The notes below the pieces were generated by a model. That model was given only the letters and a program-made list of their open reading frames with translations. It ran no database searches and was not told the origin of the DNA. Below are positions 13,143 to 26,749 of a stretch of 64,000 nucleotides of DNA, piece by piece (within the stretch, counting starts at the first letter, position 1; every line of letters begins with the position of its first letter). The stretch comes from Anniella stebbinsi (lineage: Eukaryota > Chordata > Lepidosauria > Squamata > Anniellidae). Position numbers and translations under genes: made by a program. The DNA is taken from contig JARDYH010000003.1 of the NCBI GenBank assembly GCA_029215795.1, positions 99,666,609 to 99,730,608 on the forward strand. The letters run 5' to 3'.

Positions 13143-14257
13143 ACTTAGGCTTCACAATATACAGAGTCAGGCACAGAAGGAAACAAGTGTGCACAATGCT
13201 GGCTCCTGCAATTGTTAGACAGTGTGAAGTCTCTGTATTAGCCAGGCTGGTATAATTATTAGGATCCTGTCTTTCAGTTCTTGCCTGGTCAATCCACTGC
13301 CTTTTCTGGCACTTCCAACCCCCAAGGGTCAAGCTTTCAGCACCAAGCAGCTCTCGTGAAGAACTCTGATTTAGAGAATTCACACTTCAGGTTTGTATTC
13401 AGGTATGGACACCCGCATTCTCACCCTTTGCCTTGGGAAATTACTGTAGCAGAGATAGAAGCTTCTCTGGCAGGGACTTCTGTTTCTACTGCAGCAGCAG
13501 CAAAATAAGATCATGCTGTAATTGATTTTCTCAACAAAACGCTATTTTCCTGACTTAAGCTTTTCATCAGTCAGGAAAATGATTTTATATATATGAAACA
13601 TCCTGTTTCACCACCACATTGTTCCTCACATTGAGATAATGTGCTTTGAGATAATATACATTTCATTTGTTCCACTCTTACAAATGGAATTGTTTTCTCT
13701 ATGACAACGAAGTGATACATCATACAATCAATTTTTTTGAGAAGTGCTTTCCAGTTTTTCAAGACAATTTTCATCCATCACAAAATGGTTCCCAATCAGG
13801 TCACGATAAAAGCAACCTGGCCAACTTCACAGTATTTATATTCTGGAAATACTGGAAAGATGGTGATCACTTCATAAATGGATAGTTACAATTGCACTGG
13901 AATTCTATAGCATGAGTTAATAACGACCCAACTTCCAATGTGTTCCATGACTGCAAACACAAGTGTCATACTAAATCGCCCCAAGATTCTAAATGGTGTA
14001 AAGTGGGAAAGCACCCTTTTCTAAAACCTCAAGAACTTTTTTAAAAAGCCCATCTTATTTTTTTAAAATATATTTAATTCTTATAAACCTGCTGGTCACA
14101 TTCAAATCATGGGTGCCTGCCTGCCTATACTGCACAATATAATTTACAGTGTCTGTCTACAGCATCTCTAAGCACATAGGCAGTAGCAATAGACACATTC
14201 TGCATTAATGTGAAGAAGGCATAGATGTGGCATTAACTAGTTTCAATTGAAGTTAGA

Positions 14258-14308
14258 GCTTCAGCTATTGGGCGGTATAAAAATGCAATAAATAAATAAA
14301 TAAATAGT
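14258..14308 (+). mobile_element. LINE/SINE 3' tail with (AATA)n
   Basis: GCTTCAGCTATTGGGCGGTATAAAAATG followed by AATAAATA repeats. This is the 3' end shared by many reptile L2-mobilised elements. Only the tail is preserved. Confidence 0.7.
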
Positions 14309-14350
14309 CATGACTAACTTTACCTAGGTAGTGACCAGGTGAGTCAGTCA

Positions 14351-16436
<2,086 letters not shown>

Positions 16437-16437
16437 A

Positions 16438-16482
<45 letters not shown>

Positions 16483-16483
16483 A

Positions 16484-16527
<44 letters not shown>

Positions 16528-16528
16528 T
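16437..16528. repeat. Compound (TA)n(CA)n(TA)n(CA)n microsatellite
   Basis: Four alternating blocks of TA and CA dinucleotides over 92 bp. The block pattern suggests duplication of a TA-CA unit. The opposite-strand open frames here are repeat artefacts. Confidence 0.97.
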
Positions 16529-16539
16529 TAACCATTTAG

Positions 16540-16735
16540 ATAGTGCTTCTGAGTACTTAAAGTACATTTGAGTACATTTTTTCATCCGTATATCGACCCT
16601 ACAATGTTAGGTCTCTTTTACCTACTATATTGAAAATGGAGAGCTGAGGCTACAATTTATGGCATAGGCAAAGTTTGAACTGGAGTCTTCTTGATGGTTG
16701 TAGCTCAGCTTCTTAGCTACTACGCTATACTAACG
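16540..16735 (-). mobile_element. MIR-like CORE-SINE remnant
   Basis: The layout resembles a reversed MIR: a segment ending in GCTACTACGCTATAC (head side), GTTTGAACTGGAGTC resembling a B box on the minus strand, and a middle with GAAAATGGAGAGCTGAGGC. Highly diverged, so low confidence. Confidence 0.4.
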
Positions 16736-17084
16736 TAATAAAGAGAGAAGCCAAGGGAATCAGACACAGAATAAAAATGTCACGCTCCATACAAACATAC
16801 GATAGCTTGATAGAAAATACAACCACATTCCACCCCCATCCACACACACTTTATTATTTACCTCACAATGCTTCAAACTGCTGAATAAGTGTATGACCTT
16901 TTCCCTAAGTCTTACATAAGTAGAGCATGGCACTGACGTCCAGCATCGGTAAGCCTGCCAGGGTCTGATACCTGCTCTGTTCATTTGTGCCCTGTAAAAA
17001 TGATACAGCTGCTGTTGGCTCTTGCTTTACTTCACCTTTTGGCTTCACTTTTGTAAAAAGAAAAAGTAAAACACTCTACCTACC

Positions 17085-17272
17085 CACAGTATAAAGTACT
17101 GGACACAGACCAAGGGGACCCAGATTCAAATCCCCACTCAGCTACAAAACTTGCCAGTCATGCTCTCCAACCTAATCTACTCACAGGGCTGTTGTCAGGA
17201 TTAGGGGGCAACTATGTATATGCCACCCTGTGCTATTTGAGGGAAAGCTGGGATAAAAATAATAAAGTAGAC
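17085..17272 (+). mobile_element. tRNA-derived SINE, plus orientation
   Basis: A head with AGTATAAAGTACTGGACA is followed by a B-box-like GATTCAAATCC (17123-17133). Then come the reptile SINE body words CCAACCTAATCTACTCACAG, GGCTGTTGTCAGGATTA and TGGGATAAAAATAATAAA at the tail. Its layout matches the minus-strand SINE at 30701-30940 read in reverse. Confidence 0.6.
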
Positions 17273-17274
17273 TC

Positions 17275-19080
17275 TAGAAAACAAAGGCTGACAACACAGT
17301 ACATCTCCTAGCCTTTAAGGCAAGTGTTGCACGTAGCTGCAACAGTCTAAAGATGGTCACCTCTTCTGAGATTTCTCATTATTACCTTTGAGTGCTACCT
17401 TTTACTTTTCACTTCAGGATACTGTAACATCATAGCTTTACTGAGACTGCTTGAAAAGAAACAGACTAAAGAGGAACTAAAAAAAAAACACCCCACTGCT
17501 TTGTTGAAGAAATGCAGCCTATAGTATGTTCTTCTTCCAGTAACCTAAGCATAAAGGTGTCTTCAATTTATTACCTATTTTTGCAGTATGCCTAAGTGGT
17601 GCAGCAAGCCCTAAAAGTGACACCTATCACTGTGCAAGCAATATCAGGGTTAAATTTAGCCTGTGCACCAGCTATGGCTAAAGGCAGGAACTCACACTAG
17701 CAATGATAGGCCAGAATGGTTCATGTGACATTCCCCTGACCTCTAGAAAGGTTCTGGGTCAGGCTTCTTTGCTGGACTGAGCAACAAGAGACATTGTGCT
17801 TGCTACACACTGCCTTTATTTTGCTTCATCTCCACATTGTTCCACCCCCATCTTGCCAGGAACAAATTCTGACAAGTCGTTTTTCCATCATGTGATTTAT
17901 AAGCCTTTTATTTTACCTCCTCCTTCATTAGTTCCAAACTTCACTGCTCACTGGTTTTGAGATGGCTCATTGCCATAATCCTGCAATATTACTATTAATA
18001 TCACAAGAAGTGCATCCTCCCCATGGCAGAGAAAGCAGACACAGTTTAGAAAAAAGACATCCTTCATTAAGCATAGCAAATCGCAACCACAACAAATTAC
18101 AAGGCTGCAGCCGTTGGGCCAACCTGCACTTCAGCTTAACTTGCTCCTTCCCTACATACTATGCCACATACAACCATTTCTAGTCCTTTGACCCTTGCAT
18201 CTCTGCAAAACGCAGAATTGTTTTGTGCAAGACTTCTGTGGCTTGGCTACTGTAACGTGAAAGGCCACTGCCTGAGCCACTGCCAGTTGGGGTAGACACT
18301 CCCTGACATAAGGCAGCTTTCTTTCCTCCTGTTTGCTAAGCTTAAAAACTATCTTGCAATTGCAGATGTGACCCGAGGGGGCATCCGTTCAGCATTCAGT
18401 TTCCACAGGCAACCACTCAGATGCTTTTGGGAAGATCACAAAGAAGGCATAAAAACAGCTGCCTTTCCTGTTTTGTGCCCTTAGCATCTGGCACTCACAG
18501 GTATGCTGCCTCTGAACATGGTGATTCTATTTAACTAATAGTCATTGCTGGGAGTAATTTCCATGACCTGGGGATTTACTTCTGAACAGCCATGCTCAGG
18601 ATTGCACTGTGAGTCTTTCTGCTAAAGTAAAAGCTATAATATAGCATTTTACCATTGAAACCAAGAGTGTTTAACTTACTTCAGAATAAAGAATCAGGTT
18701 GCAAATTCATAGAGTTCAACAGGATTAACTTCCTTGATAGTGCGCTAAGGATTACTGCCTTAGGCTTTTTAGCTTATCCCATTTCTACTTTTTGTTTTGT
18801 AGATTCATATTGACCACAGAAATTGTGTCACACTCATTTACTTCTGCATACCTCTACATTCAGACATCTCATTCCCTAAAGCACACTGGCTGTCAAAACT
18901 GGCCAGGAGGAGTGAAAGACACAGCCATGTCACTTTACCGGTTACATTGTGCTCTTTAGAATGATGCATCTGTCAGAAACCTTGCTAAAGTTAATCCACA
19001 AAAAGAAATATGTATCTACTGTGGGGATGTAATACTGAGCTCCTGGCAAACTATGGCTTGCAACTTGGAAGGCAGCTTTG
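17275..19080. other. Non-coding sequence, no recognised gene
   Basis: Two weak matches to the common squamate repeat containing TACTTCTGAACAGCCATGC and TCAGGATTGCACTGTGAG lie at 18560-18620, with a decayed relative near 18680-18770. Otherwise nothing is assignable. Confidence 0.45.
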
Positions 19081-19391
19081 GGGTGCCTCTACAAGAGTGA
19101 TTTAAAGCTCTTTCAAGGCGCATTACCAAATTTATCTCTACAAGAGCGGAGCGGAAATCAGGGGTCCAGGCGCATTTTAGCTCCGATTATTCACATTTTC
19201 GAATGTGTGTTAAATAGCGACTTTTAATTTACCGCAGGAGTTAAAGCCCCTTATGGCCAACAACTTTAAAGCATGTTTCATACAGCCCGTAATGCGCTTC
19301 ACTGCCTCTCGTGAATAGGTATTAGGAGTAAATGCGCTTATCCGTATATGCGCATAATCGGGCGTCAAAGCGAAATCTTGTAGAGGGGACC
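19081..19391 (-). mobile_element. Non-autonomous DNA transposon family T1, short form (Harbinger-like)
   Basis: This 311-bp element has ends GGGTGCCTCTACAAG and (reverse complement of the right end) GGTCCCCTCTACAAG, flanked on both sides by TTG, a candidate 3-bp target duplication. It matches the outer parts of the copies at 22063 and 39837 read in the other direction, but lacks their 0.7-0.95 kb interior. A subterminal repeat of CTCTACAAGAG lies about 40 bp inside one end. A 3-bp target duplication is the pattern of PIF/Harbinger, which is why I suggest that superfamily. There is no coding capacity. Confidence 0.75.
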
Positions 19392-19847
19392 TTGGGAATA
19401 TATGCTTCTTACCCTTCTCTCTTGAATTGCCCACACAAACATTTTGGCTTATTTCTCTTAACCATGGCTTTGCATAACATGTGCCCCTGCCATGGTTACC
19501 ATGAACCAGGATCCCTCCTGATTCTGATTGCAGGTCTCCCACACATCATATAATTTGGCCTTAAATAAACAGGGAAATGATGGTTTTCCCAATTGACCTG
19601 TAGACTTGGACAAATATGACAAGAGAGGAAGAAAACAGATGTTGAAATCTACATAGTCACTGGCCTTGATAACACTGTTTTCAGCTGAAGCAAACCATTG
19701 GCTCCGATTCAAAGACGTTGCACCCAAAAGCCTACAGACCAATGTGGCTGTGTGTTGTAGGTAGGAAAGGGAAGGCAGAGGGGGAGGCAGACTGTTTGCA
19801 TTGGTCTGTATGTGAACATTGTGTTTGTATGAGATAAATATGTGAGT

Positions 19848-19887
<40 letters not shown>
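19848..19887. repeat. (GT)n microsatellite
   Basis: About 20 uninterrupted GT units. Confidence 0.97.
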
Positions 19888-19888
<1 letters not shown>

Positions 19889-20299
19889 CATGAGAGTAAG
19901 AATGAATAGATGAATCCAAAATGGGCACAGAAGGCCTTACAGATAAGATACCACATCCAAGTTTACAAATGAGAGGCTCTCTGTTTTCTGATCAGATGCT
20001 GGAACAACCTACATAACATGTTTTGAACACTTGAGCCGTGCTACATAAATGCTGAGTGCCGATATTAAACATTATACTAGAAAGCCCACACACTTTTTCC
20101 ATATCTCCCTGGAGCATCCAGATGTTTCATGGTCAACAAAGGTTACTATCCTGTGGGCAGTGACATACATAGAAATGTAGCGCTACTCAAACTAACTTCC
20201 CTTCACTAGCTTTTGTAGGCAGTGCTAGGAATGAGATGTTTCAGAATGCTGTTTTGGGCTCAGAACCCAAATGTTATCAACACGTTATCAGTATTCATG

Positions 20300-20412
20300 C
20301 AGCCTTCCCCAGCCTGATGCCCTCCACATGGATTGGACTCTAATTCCCCTCACCCCAGCTGTCTGGGGATGTTTGTAGCCCAACCCACCTAGAGGGCACC
20401 AGGCTGGAGAAG
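20300..20412. mobile_element. Short palindromic MITE (hAT-type ends)
   Basis: The left end CAGCCTTCCCCAGCCTGATG and a right end that is its near reverse complement (CACCAGGCTGGAGAAGGCT) bracket an internally palindromic body containing the common squamate phrase relating to TTGGACTCTAATTCCC and TTTGTAGCCCAACCCACC. Related copies occur at 32050, 33232 and 51474. Confidence 0.6.
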
Positions 20413-20520
20413 GCTTCTGTAGTGTATGAGACAAAGCTGCTGTAGTGTAGTTTTGTGCTTAGAGCAGGGGATGGGGATCTTTCCTTCTCTTCCATACTTT
20501 ATATTTCATTCTGTACTTTG

Positions 20521-20590
20521 TGGTTTTAATTTCTGTGAACTGCCCAGGGAGCTTTGGCTATTGGGTGGTATAGAAATGAAATAAATAAAC
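20521..20590 (+). mobile_element. LINE/SINE 3' tail
   Basis: CTGTGAACTGCCCAGGGAGC, TTTGGCTATTGGGTGGTATAG and AAATGAAATAAATAAAC form the same 3' tail as at 14258 and 51723. Only the tail is recognisable. Confidence 0.7.
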
Positions 20591-20718
20591 CGAGGCACGG
20601 ATTCACTTGGGGATAGGATGTCAGGGGCTACATGCAAGTGAGGCCAAAGCCAGCAAGGGAAGAAGGGCCAGTGGCAAATATTTCAAAAAGTTGTTTCAGT
20701 TTAGTAACAGGAATTTAG

Positions 20719-20796
20719 CCTCTCTCTCTCTCCCTCCCTCTCTCTCCCTCTCTCCCTCTCTCCCTCTCTCTCTGTCTCTCTGTCTCTCTCTCTCTG
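20719..20796. repeat. (CT)n microsatellite with CCCT and CTGT interruptions
   Basis: A pyrimidine-only strand for nearly 80 bp. Purine-rich mirror sequence of this sort can form triplex DNA. Confidence 0.95.
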
Positions 20797-21319
20797 GAAT
20801 CCTACTGTCTTAGTGCCCAAATAATCAAAGTTGGTGAATAAGGCAGCTCCCGGTATTTCATGGACTCCGTTCAATTGCCCACAAGTCATGTGCTACCCTT
20901 TGATTCTAGCAGAGGTTTCCCGAGCAATAGCTTCCAGAGCATCACACAAGAGTGCTGGTTTCATGTTACTGCTCCTTGGTAGACAGTATTGAGCAGCACA
21001 GCCAGTAAAGAGTAGAGCTTCCCTTCTCTACTTTCATCAATAGGCAGGCATGCGCAGGCACAAGTTTGAAGGCCCTACCACAGAGCATGGCAGCTAGAGC
21101 CTCTTTCTGAATGATACTACACCACTCTAGTTGTTGCAATCTGTGATTGGGCCACCAAGCATATGCTGCCTGCATCTCTCTTTCTCTTCTTCCCTCTGCT
21201 TCTCTCTGTTGAGGAGAGGAGGGGCCAAGGAGGGCATGTCCAAGGAGGCAGCCATGGGCCGGGTGAGAACTTGCTGTGGGCTGGGCTGGCCTGGCCTGGA
21301 GGCTGGCAGTTCCCCATCC

Positions 21320-21545
21320 CTGGGAGCTTAGAGCCTGGGTTATAAATCATGAAGTGCCTGGTTCAAGTCTAACGTCTACCATGAACCCACTTGATGGCCT
21401 TAGGAAATCCACAATTTCAACACATGTTTGTCTGACACCTGCCCCCTGCAATATAGGATAACAACATTAACCTACCTTGCATAATTGTTGTAAGAGTTAC
21501 AAGACGTTAATGTGTGTGAAGGTGTTATTATTATTGGCTTCTCCG
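21320..21545 (+). mobile_element. Decayed tRNA-SINE or MIR-like element
   Basis: GAGCCTGGGTTATAAATCATG and GCCTGGTTCAAGTCTAACG look like A- and B-box remnants. They are followed by a body with ACCTACCTTGCATAATTGTTG, which matches the TACCTCACAGGGTTGTTGTG region of reptile and MIR-type SINEs. The element ends in (ATT)n. Confidence 0.5.
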
Positions 21546-21885
21546 AATTAGGTGGGTTGCAGGAAAATAAAACTGTTTTAAACAACCTCACATCGCAGGA
21601 AGCTATCCAAAGTAAGGACTGTCTGTGCAACAAAGTCCTGAAGTGGCTGCATTTCCTGGAAGCCACTTTCTTTGATTCATTGTGGAATTATGGACATTAG
21701 TCATATGACACACAAAAGGTGAAACCGCAACCTTTTCATCTCAATAAATGTTAAATAACAGTCTGTCAACATGCACTAACAAATTTTACAGGATAACAGG
21801 AAATGGTGTATGAAATGCCACATTTGCTTTTTGAAAGCTCTGTTTGTCCTTGGAAACCGTTATTTTCTCCTTTCCTTTGACTATT

Positions 21886-21921
21886 GGGTGGTAGAAATGT
21901 CATCAACAACAACAACAACAG
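21886..21921 (+). mobile_element. LINE/SINE 3' tail with (CAA)n
   Basis: ACTATTGGGTGGTAGAAATG followed by CAACAACAACAACAA. This is a tail remnant only. Confidence 0.55.
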
Positions 21922-22062
21922 ATACTGAAGGATTATTTTACCTTTCTAGAAAAGATTAAATATATAAACCTAGTTCTAAATGTTGTTTTTCTTGGCAAAG
22001 AATTTGGACTGCCCTGGCAGATATTTTTTTATTAATTTTTTAGCATGCACTGCCCTGTCTTA

Positions 22063-23333
22063 GCCCCCCTCTACAAGATTTCGGTTTGACGCCTGGTTCC
22101 CCGATTATGTGCATCTTCTCTGAAGCGCTTTTACTCCTAATCCCTATATATGGGAGGCGTTGAAGCGCATTAAGGGCTGTATGAAAGGCACTTTAAAGTT
22201 TTTGACATGCTGAGAATCGCATGCAAATGTTGCTGAAAGTAATGTGCTTTGTCCCAGAAAAACTCCGCAAACCGATCCCCTCCTTTTATTCTCCCCGCCC
22301 ACCAGAATCTCCCACCTTCGGCTACCTGTCTTCCCCCCTCCTTTGCCCGATTGCCATGACCTCCTCAGGAGTAAATGGAAATGTGTCTCGCACACACACA
22401 CACACATACACACACCAAAACAGACAGGGGGATGCTGCTTCGTTCCTTCCCCCTCCACTTCCCAGCGAGCTCAACAATTGTAAAACATACACACACACAA
22501 AACTCAGCCCAGGAACCCAGCAAGAAGTGAGGGGAAGTTATGTCTGCTGATGGCTAATTATACGCACATCCTTCCTACCCCCTTTCCTTCTCATAAAACC
22601 ACCTCCATCTGGCCCCGTGTCTCCATGTTAAAAATAGTTCATCAAGGTACTTCAAAGAAAATTTATTTTTGGTTCACGTTGGGTCACCTCTTCTTGGAGC
22701 TTCCATCCAGAGAGACGGAGTACAAGGAGGAAGTTGCCAGGAGGAGAGAGGAAAGGAAACTAAACCAAAAAGTGGGAGGTTTTCTAAGCGAAGGGGCAGT
22801 TCTATGCATGACATTACGACCACAGTCCAACCCCTGATCGTTAATGCGCCTCCTCAGAAAACAACAATCTTTATTTAAGTCCATAGACCATTATCCATAT
22901 ACAGCATATATTACAATGCTACAGAAATGACATCAGTTACAGTGATCTAAAAGTATGGAGTTTGAACTGCAATTCGGGTGCCAGTCCAATGGAGATAAGG
23001 GGCCCATTTATTCTGTTAATGATGTATTTTTTCTTTTGTTCGCTTTCTAGTGAATTATACATTCATTTGGGCTCTACAACTGATAGCAAAATTAAGAAAC
23101 TTTGCAACCTGAATAGAGATTTGCTTATTGTTCCCTTGAAGAAGTTGTTTACACGGACATAAGGTGCTCTTACTCCCGCCGTAAATTAAAACTCGCTAAT
23201 TAACGCGCATTCGAAAATGCGAATAATCGGAGAGAAAACGCGCCTGAGCCCCTGATTTGCGCTCTGCTCTTGTAGAGGTAAATTTCCTAATGTGCCTTGA
23301 AAGAGCTTTTAAATCGCTCTTGTAGAGGCACCC
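22063..23333 (+). mobile_element. Non-autonomous DNA transposon family T1, long form
   Basis: This 1271-bp element starts CCCCCCTCTACAAG and ends with the complementary CTTGTAGAGGCACCC. The left 140 bp and right 190 bp match the 311-bp copy at 19081 and the 1021-bp copy at 39837. The interior shared with the 39837 copy includes a (CA)n near 22388-22416 and the block TTGGGTCACCTCTTCTTGGA. TTGTTTACA lies at 23145-23153, where the short form is joined. Flanks are TTA and TTT, so a 3-bp duplication is only partly preserved. Open frames in the interior are short and unlike transposase. Confidence 0.75.
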
Positions 23334-24595
23334 TTTGATCATTGTAGCAGATAGATAGTAAGAGATGTAGCCAATGCCATAGCTAAAAGAATTCCTAGCA
23401 GACTGGAACTCCACACCTTCAATTTATTTGTTGTTGAAACAGGAAGACTGACCTTGCATTCAAGGAGAGGATAATCTATGAGAAATGAAGTAAAAGGTGT
23501 AATTGAGCTTTTGACAACTTCTGTGAAATGCTATAGAAATAAGAGGTACATGAAAAAACTTACCTTCCCCTAACCATCTTCTTCTCTACATTTGTGAGTA
23601 TACAAGCATATATGCATTTAATACAATCGTTTGTGAGTATACAAACATATATGCATTTAATGCAATCTATAAAAATAGCTATAATATTGTTTAGAAAGGG
23701 CTTGTATATTATCAGTGTCTGTATATTGCGTAGTATTGCTCCAAACCAAACTTTAAAATTGAGAGACATACACACAAGAGAAAGTGGAGCAGGATGCAAC
23801 AAGTTAAGAGGGCAAGAACTGAAAACAGTTATTCTTCTTGACCTCTTAACAACTGCCTTGTATTCATAGTATGGTTAGCATCAATGGAGGGACAATGATT
23901 TTGAGGTGAGGAAAGAAGTATAATCTTTGTTCATTGTATCCATTGGGGATACACACAAGGGAAGAGAGGTGAGCCTATGTCTCCTAAAGTACAAGGTAAC
24001 ATGCAATACAGTTGCTACGTAAGTAGAATTCCTATCACCCCTCACAAAGTGAAGGGGGGAAGGGATTGCAGCATTGAAAAGCCTGTGGGTACAATGCCCA
24101 CATCACATGAACCTTGTAGAGGGTAGAACCTATATCTTCACCACATTTGTACTGGAATCCAGAACCAGGTGATTCATTAAGTATTCCTACATCAGATTTA
24201 GAAGGCTCAGGCAGACTGAGACTCTAGAAAGCAATGCCAAGAGCACTTAAGGGGAAATAATCTTAATTGGCTAGGGCAAAACAGTTAGTGTTTTTCAGCA
24301 GTCTTTTGAGGGGGGTGGGTAGTTGGGCAAAAATAGGCAAGCAAAAGCTTGCCTCACTTTTGAGGTATGGGCAATTCCGAGTAATTTTCTTTGGGGATGG
24401 AGCTTACTCTTAAGATGAGGCGACAACTTCTCTCACACACACTTTTGTTTTTTTACACAAGGTTTTTCTGCCACTTCAAGGAGTGGTGAAGCTGCTGTAA
24501 AATGCCTCAATGGGAACAACGGCAGGTCCTGATGTAGTGTTGCTCCCAGAGGCATTGTAGGAGGGGAATGATGGCTACCCCACTGTGGCGGTGGC
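23334..24595. other. Non-coding sequence, no recognised gene
   Basis: There is a tandem duplication of about 46 bp near 23592-23665 (TGTGAGTATACAA.CATATATGCATTTAAT twice). Otherwise nothing is assignable. Confidence 0.5.
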
Positions 24596-24909
24596 TAGGC
24601 TGACGATATGAAAAGGAAGACAGGGCTCATGTAACTTTAACAGTTGTAGAGAAAAGGGAATTTCAGTCAGTGTCATTTGTATGCAATTAGTCCCTGGTGA
24701 AATTCCCTCTTCATCACAACAGTTAAAGTTGCAGGCACTATACTAGAGTGACCCTATACAAAAGAAGGCAGGGCCTCTGCAACTTTAACTGTTGTGATGA
24801 AGAGGGAATTTCACCAGGAACTAATTGCCTACAAATGACACTGGCTGAAATTCCCTTTTCTCTACAACTGTTACATGAGCCCTGACCTGGATTGTATCTG
24901 GTCACCCTA
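24596..24909. mobile_element. Fold-back DNA element F1, copy 1
   Basis: Two arms of about 115 bp (24621-24736 and 24773-24884) are near-perfect reverse complements around a 36-bp centre. The left arm runs CAGGGCTCATGTAACTTTAA ... GTTAAAGTTGCAGGC and the right arm mirrors it. The outer ends GGCTGAC and GTCACCC are imperfect TIRs flanked by TA, which would suit a Tc1/mariner-type 2-bp target duplication. A second copy lies at 29076-29414. There is no coding capacity. A transcript would fold into a long hairpin. Confidence 0.75.
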
Positions 24910-25643
24910 TATATATTATTACAATATGAAGGCTCTGGGGCCTGTACACATTACACATTAAAACTTGTATAAATCATATAAAAACATTTTAAACAAAAGT
25001 ATAATGAACAGATTCTTACTTGATAAGAGATGTCTGCAGAAATACTCCTAACAAGATGATAGTCTCTTACGATAATTACTGGCAACTGGGAAAAATAATT
25101 ATTCCAAGGCCCTCCTTATATTCTAATTCATGTTTTTCTTTCCTTCATTTTTTCACATTTTGAGGCTCTGCCAGGTGCTTCCATGTAGCAGTGATAAGTG
25201 CAAGGTCTCAAAATACCATTACTGCTATCCTTATTGCTATCATGTGGAAATCACTGCAGGTAATTGCTGAGTCACAGGAGTGGCAAAAATGGGAAAGACC
25301 CTGCTGGAGTTTCATTCCATTCAGACTGGGTTAGATAGAGACAACAGATTGACTTGGAATAAGGTAGCTTTCTATGTTCAGAAGACCTAAGATGAATTTC
25401 CACCACTTTACTTTTCTCTGTCTTAAGCACAATGGGCCCTTTGAAACAGAAAAGCAGCATAATGTGTTCTATTCAGAGATAGTGGATTAGCATACATATT
25501 TCTTCTTTGAACCCATTGCAGGCCTTCATTACAATTCATGCCAGGAGTTGTATTAAACTCTGTTTAATACATTACCAACATCTCTGTAGAATCTGAATCA
25601 TAGTCAAGATTCAAAGAGACCTAATTCAGATGTAATGCTAACT

Positions 25644-26166
25644 AGGGTTGTGCACGGATCCAGATCCTGAATCTGGATCGAATCGGGCTGATCCGGATCC
25701 GAAATCTGGATTTCTGGATCGATCTGAATTGGATTGGATCAATCCGGATCGATTCGGATCGATCCACACACCATTTTAGGTGAATTTTGAAGTCATAGAT
25801 TTTCAGAGGGGGGGAAGAGCTTTTTTAAAAAAGCTATCAAGTTAAAACTTGGTGACATTGCAGATGGGGTGTAGGTGGTCATGTGTGTAAATTTTCAGAA
25901 ACATAGGTTCATGCGTTTACTTGTAAGTAATTTTTGAAAAAATGACCAGGAAGTGCTTATAAGTTTTTTATTTTAAAACATATTAAGTTGAAACTTGGGG
26001 ACATTGCACATGGAGTGGAGGTACACATGTGTGGTAAATTTCAGAAACATTGGTGCATGCATGTAGTGGCTATGAATTCTTGAAAAATGATCATTTCCGT
26101 GTTTTAAAAATTCATAGACACTACACATGTGCACCAATGTTTCTGAAATTTTCCACACATGTGTAC
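25644..26166 (+). repeat. Unclassified element: GATC-rich head plus inner repeats
   Basis: It opens with AGGGTTGTGC preceded by CT. About 105 bp follow that contain eleven GATC sites in variants of CGGATCGATTCGG (25657-25762). After this come two direct units of about 146 bp (anchor words AAGTTAAAACTTGGTGACATT at 25839 and AAGTTGAAACTTGGGGACATT at 25985). Part of the second unit then appears inverted at 26105-26166. No coding potential is seen. The terminal motif is shared with sites at 3671-3680 and 37195. Confidence 0.55.
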
Positions 26167-26214
26167 ATCAGGTCCTGGCAGGGAAAAGCAATCTCTCCTA
26201 GCAGCCAGCTCCAA

Positions 26215-26574
26215 GCCTCAATATAAAACCCAAACCTTGCATCCCAGGCTCCAAAGCATTTTTTATTATTATTATACAATGCCTGAATCTCTGCCGAGTC
26301 AGTATTGTACTCCCTCAATGCCCAGAAAAAGCCAGACTAAATGTTCGTTCCATTTTTGCCTGGGAGAAAGGCAGTCTGGTTGAAGTACTCATCTGCCAGG
26401 ACCTGACTGGAAAAAGATGGGTGGAGTTGAGTGAAAGAGCAGCAGAGCAAAGGACCTTAGGAGCGAAAGAGCAGCTATTCAGGTGAAAGGGATCACATAA
26501 GCTTGATGTGTGTTTGCCTCAGAGTTAAAAAAACATGGAGGCAAACCAGGTGGGAAGATTAGGTGTGATGGAGG
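26215..26574 (+). repeat. Dispersed repeat family R1, copy 2
   Basis: This is homologous over its whole 360 bp to 1461-1807 in the same orientation. Differences include an inserted (ATT)n at 26261-26274 and about 20 extra bases around 26420-26445. The similarity is clearly high by eye, so the copies are not ancient. Confidence 0.75.
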
Positions 26575-26589
26575 TCTTAAAGTGCCATT

Positions 26590-26746
26590 CACTAGGTGAC
26601 CATAGGCCAATCTCTCTTTCAGTTTTACCTACACCCACAGGGTTGTGATGAGAATTATAATGGGGGAGGGGAAGGAAGATAGAAATCAGAGCAGGTACAA
26701 GGTTCTTGGAGGAAGTTTGGGATGAAAAGATATAATAAAATAAAAT
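26590..26746 (+). mobile_element. Reptile tRNA-SINE body, head lost
   Basis: TAGGTGACCATAGGCCAATC, CCCACAGGGTTGTGATGAG and a tail with GATGAAAAGATATAATAAAA give the plus-strand body of the same SINE class as 30701-30940. The tRNA head is absent, replaced by the R1 repeat. Confidence 0.55.
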
Positions 26747-26749
26747 GTT

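Noticed and set aside
19458..19956. 156-codon minus-strand frame with a Thr-His run
   Set aside because: Driven by the (GT)n microsatellite, and the remainder has no homology.
22221..22550. 109-codon plus-strand frame inside the T1 long form, considered as transposase remnant
   Set aside because: Pro/His-rich, crosses a (CA)n, and lacks any DDE-like or HTH-like pattern. It is not maintained as one equivalent frame in the 39837 copy.
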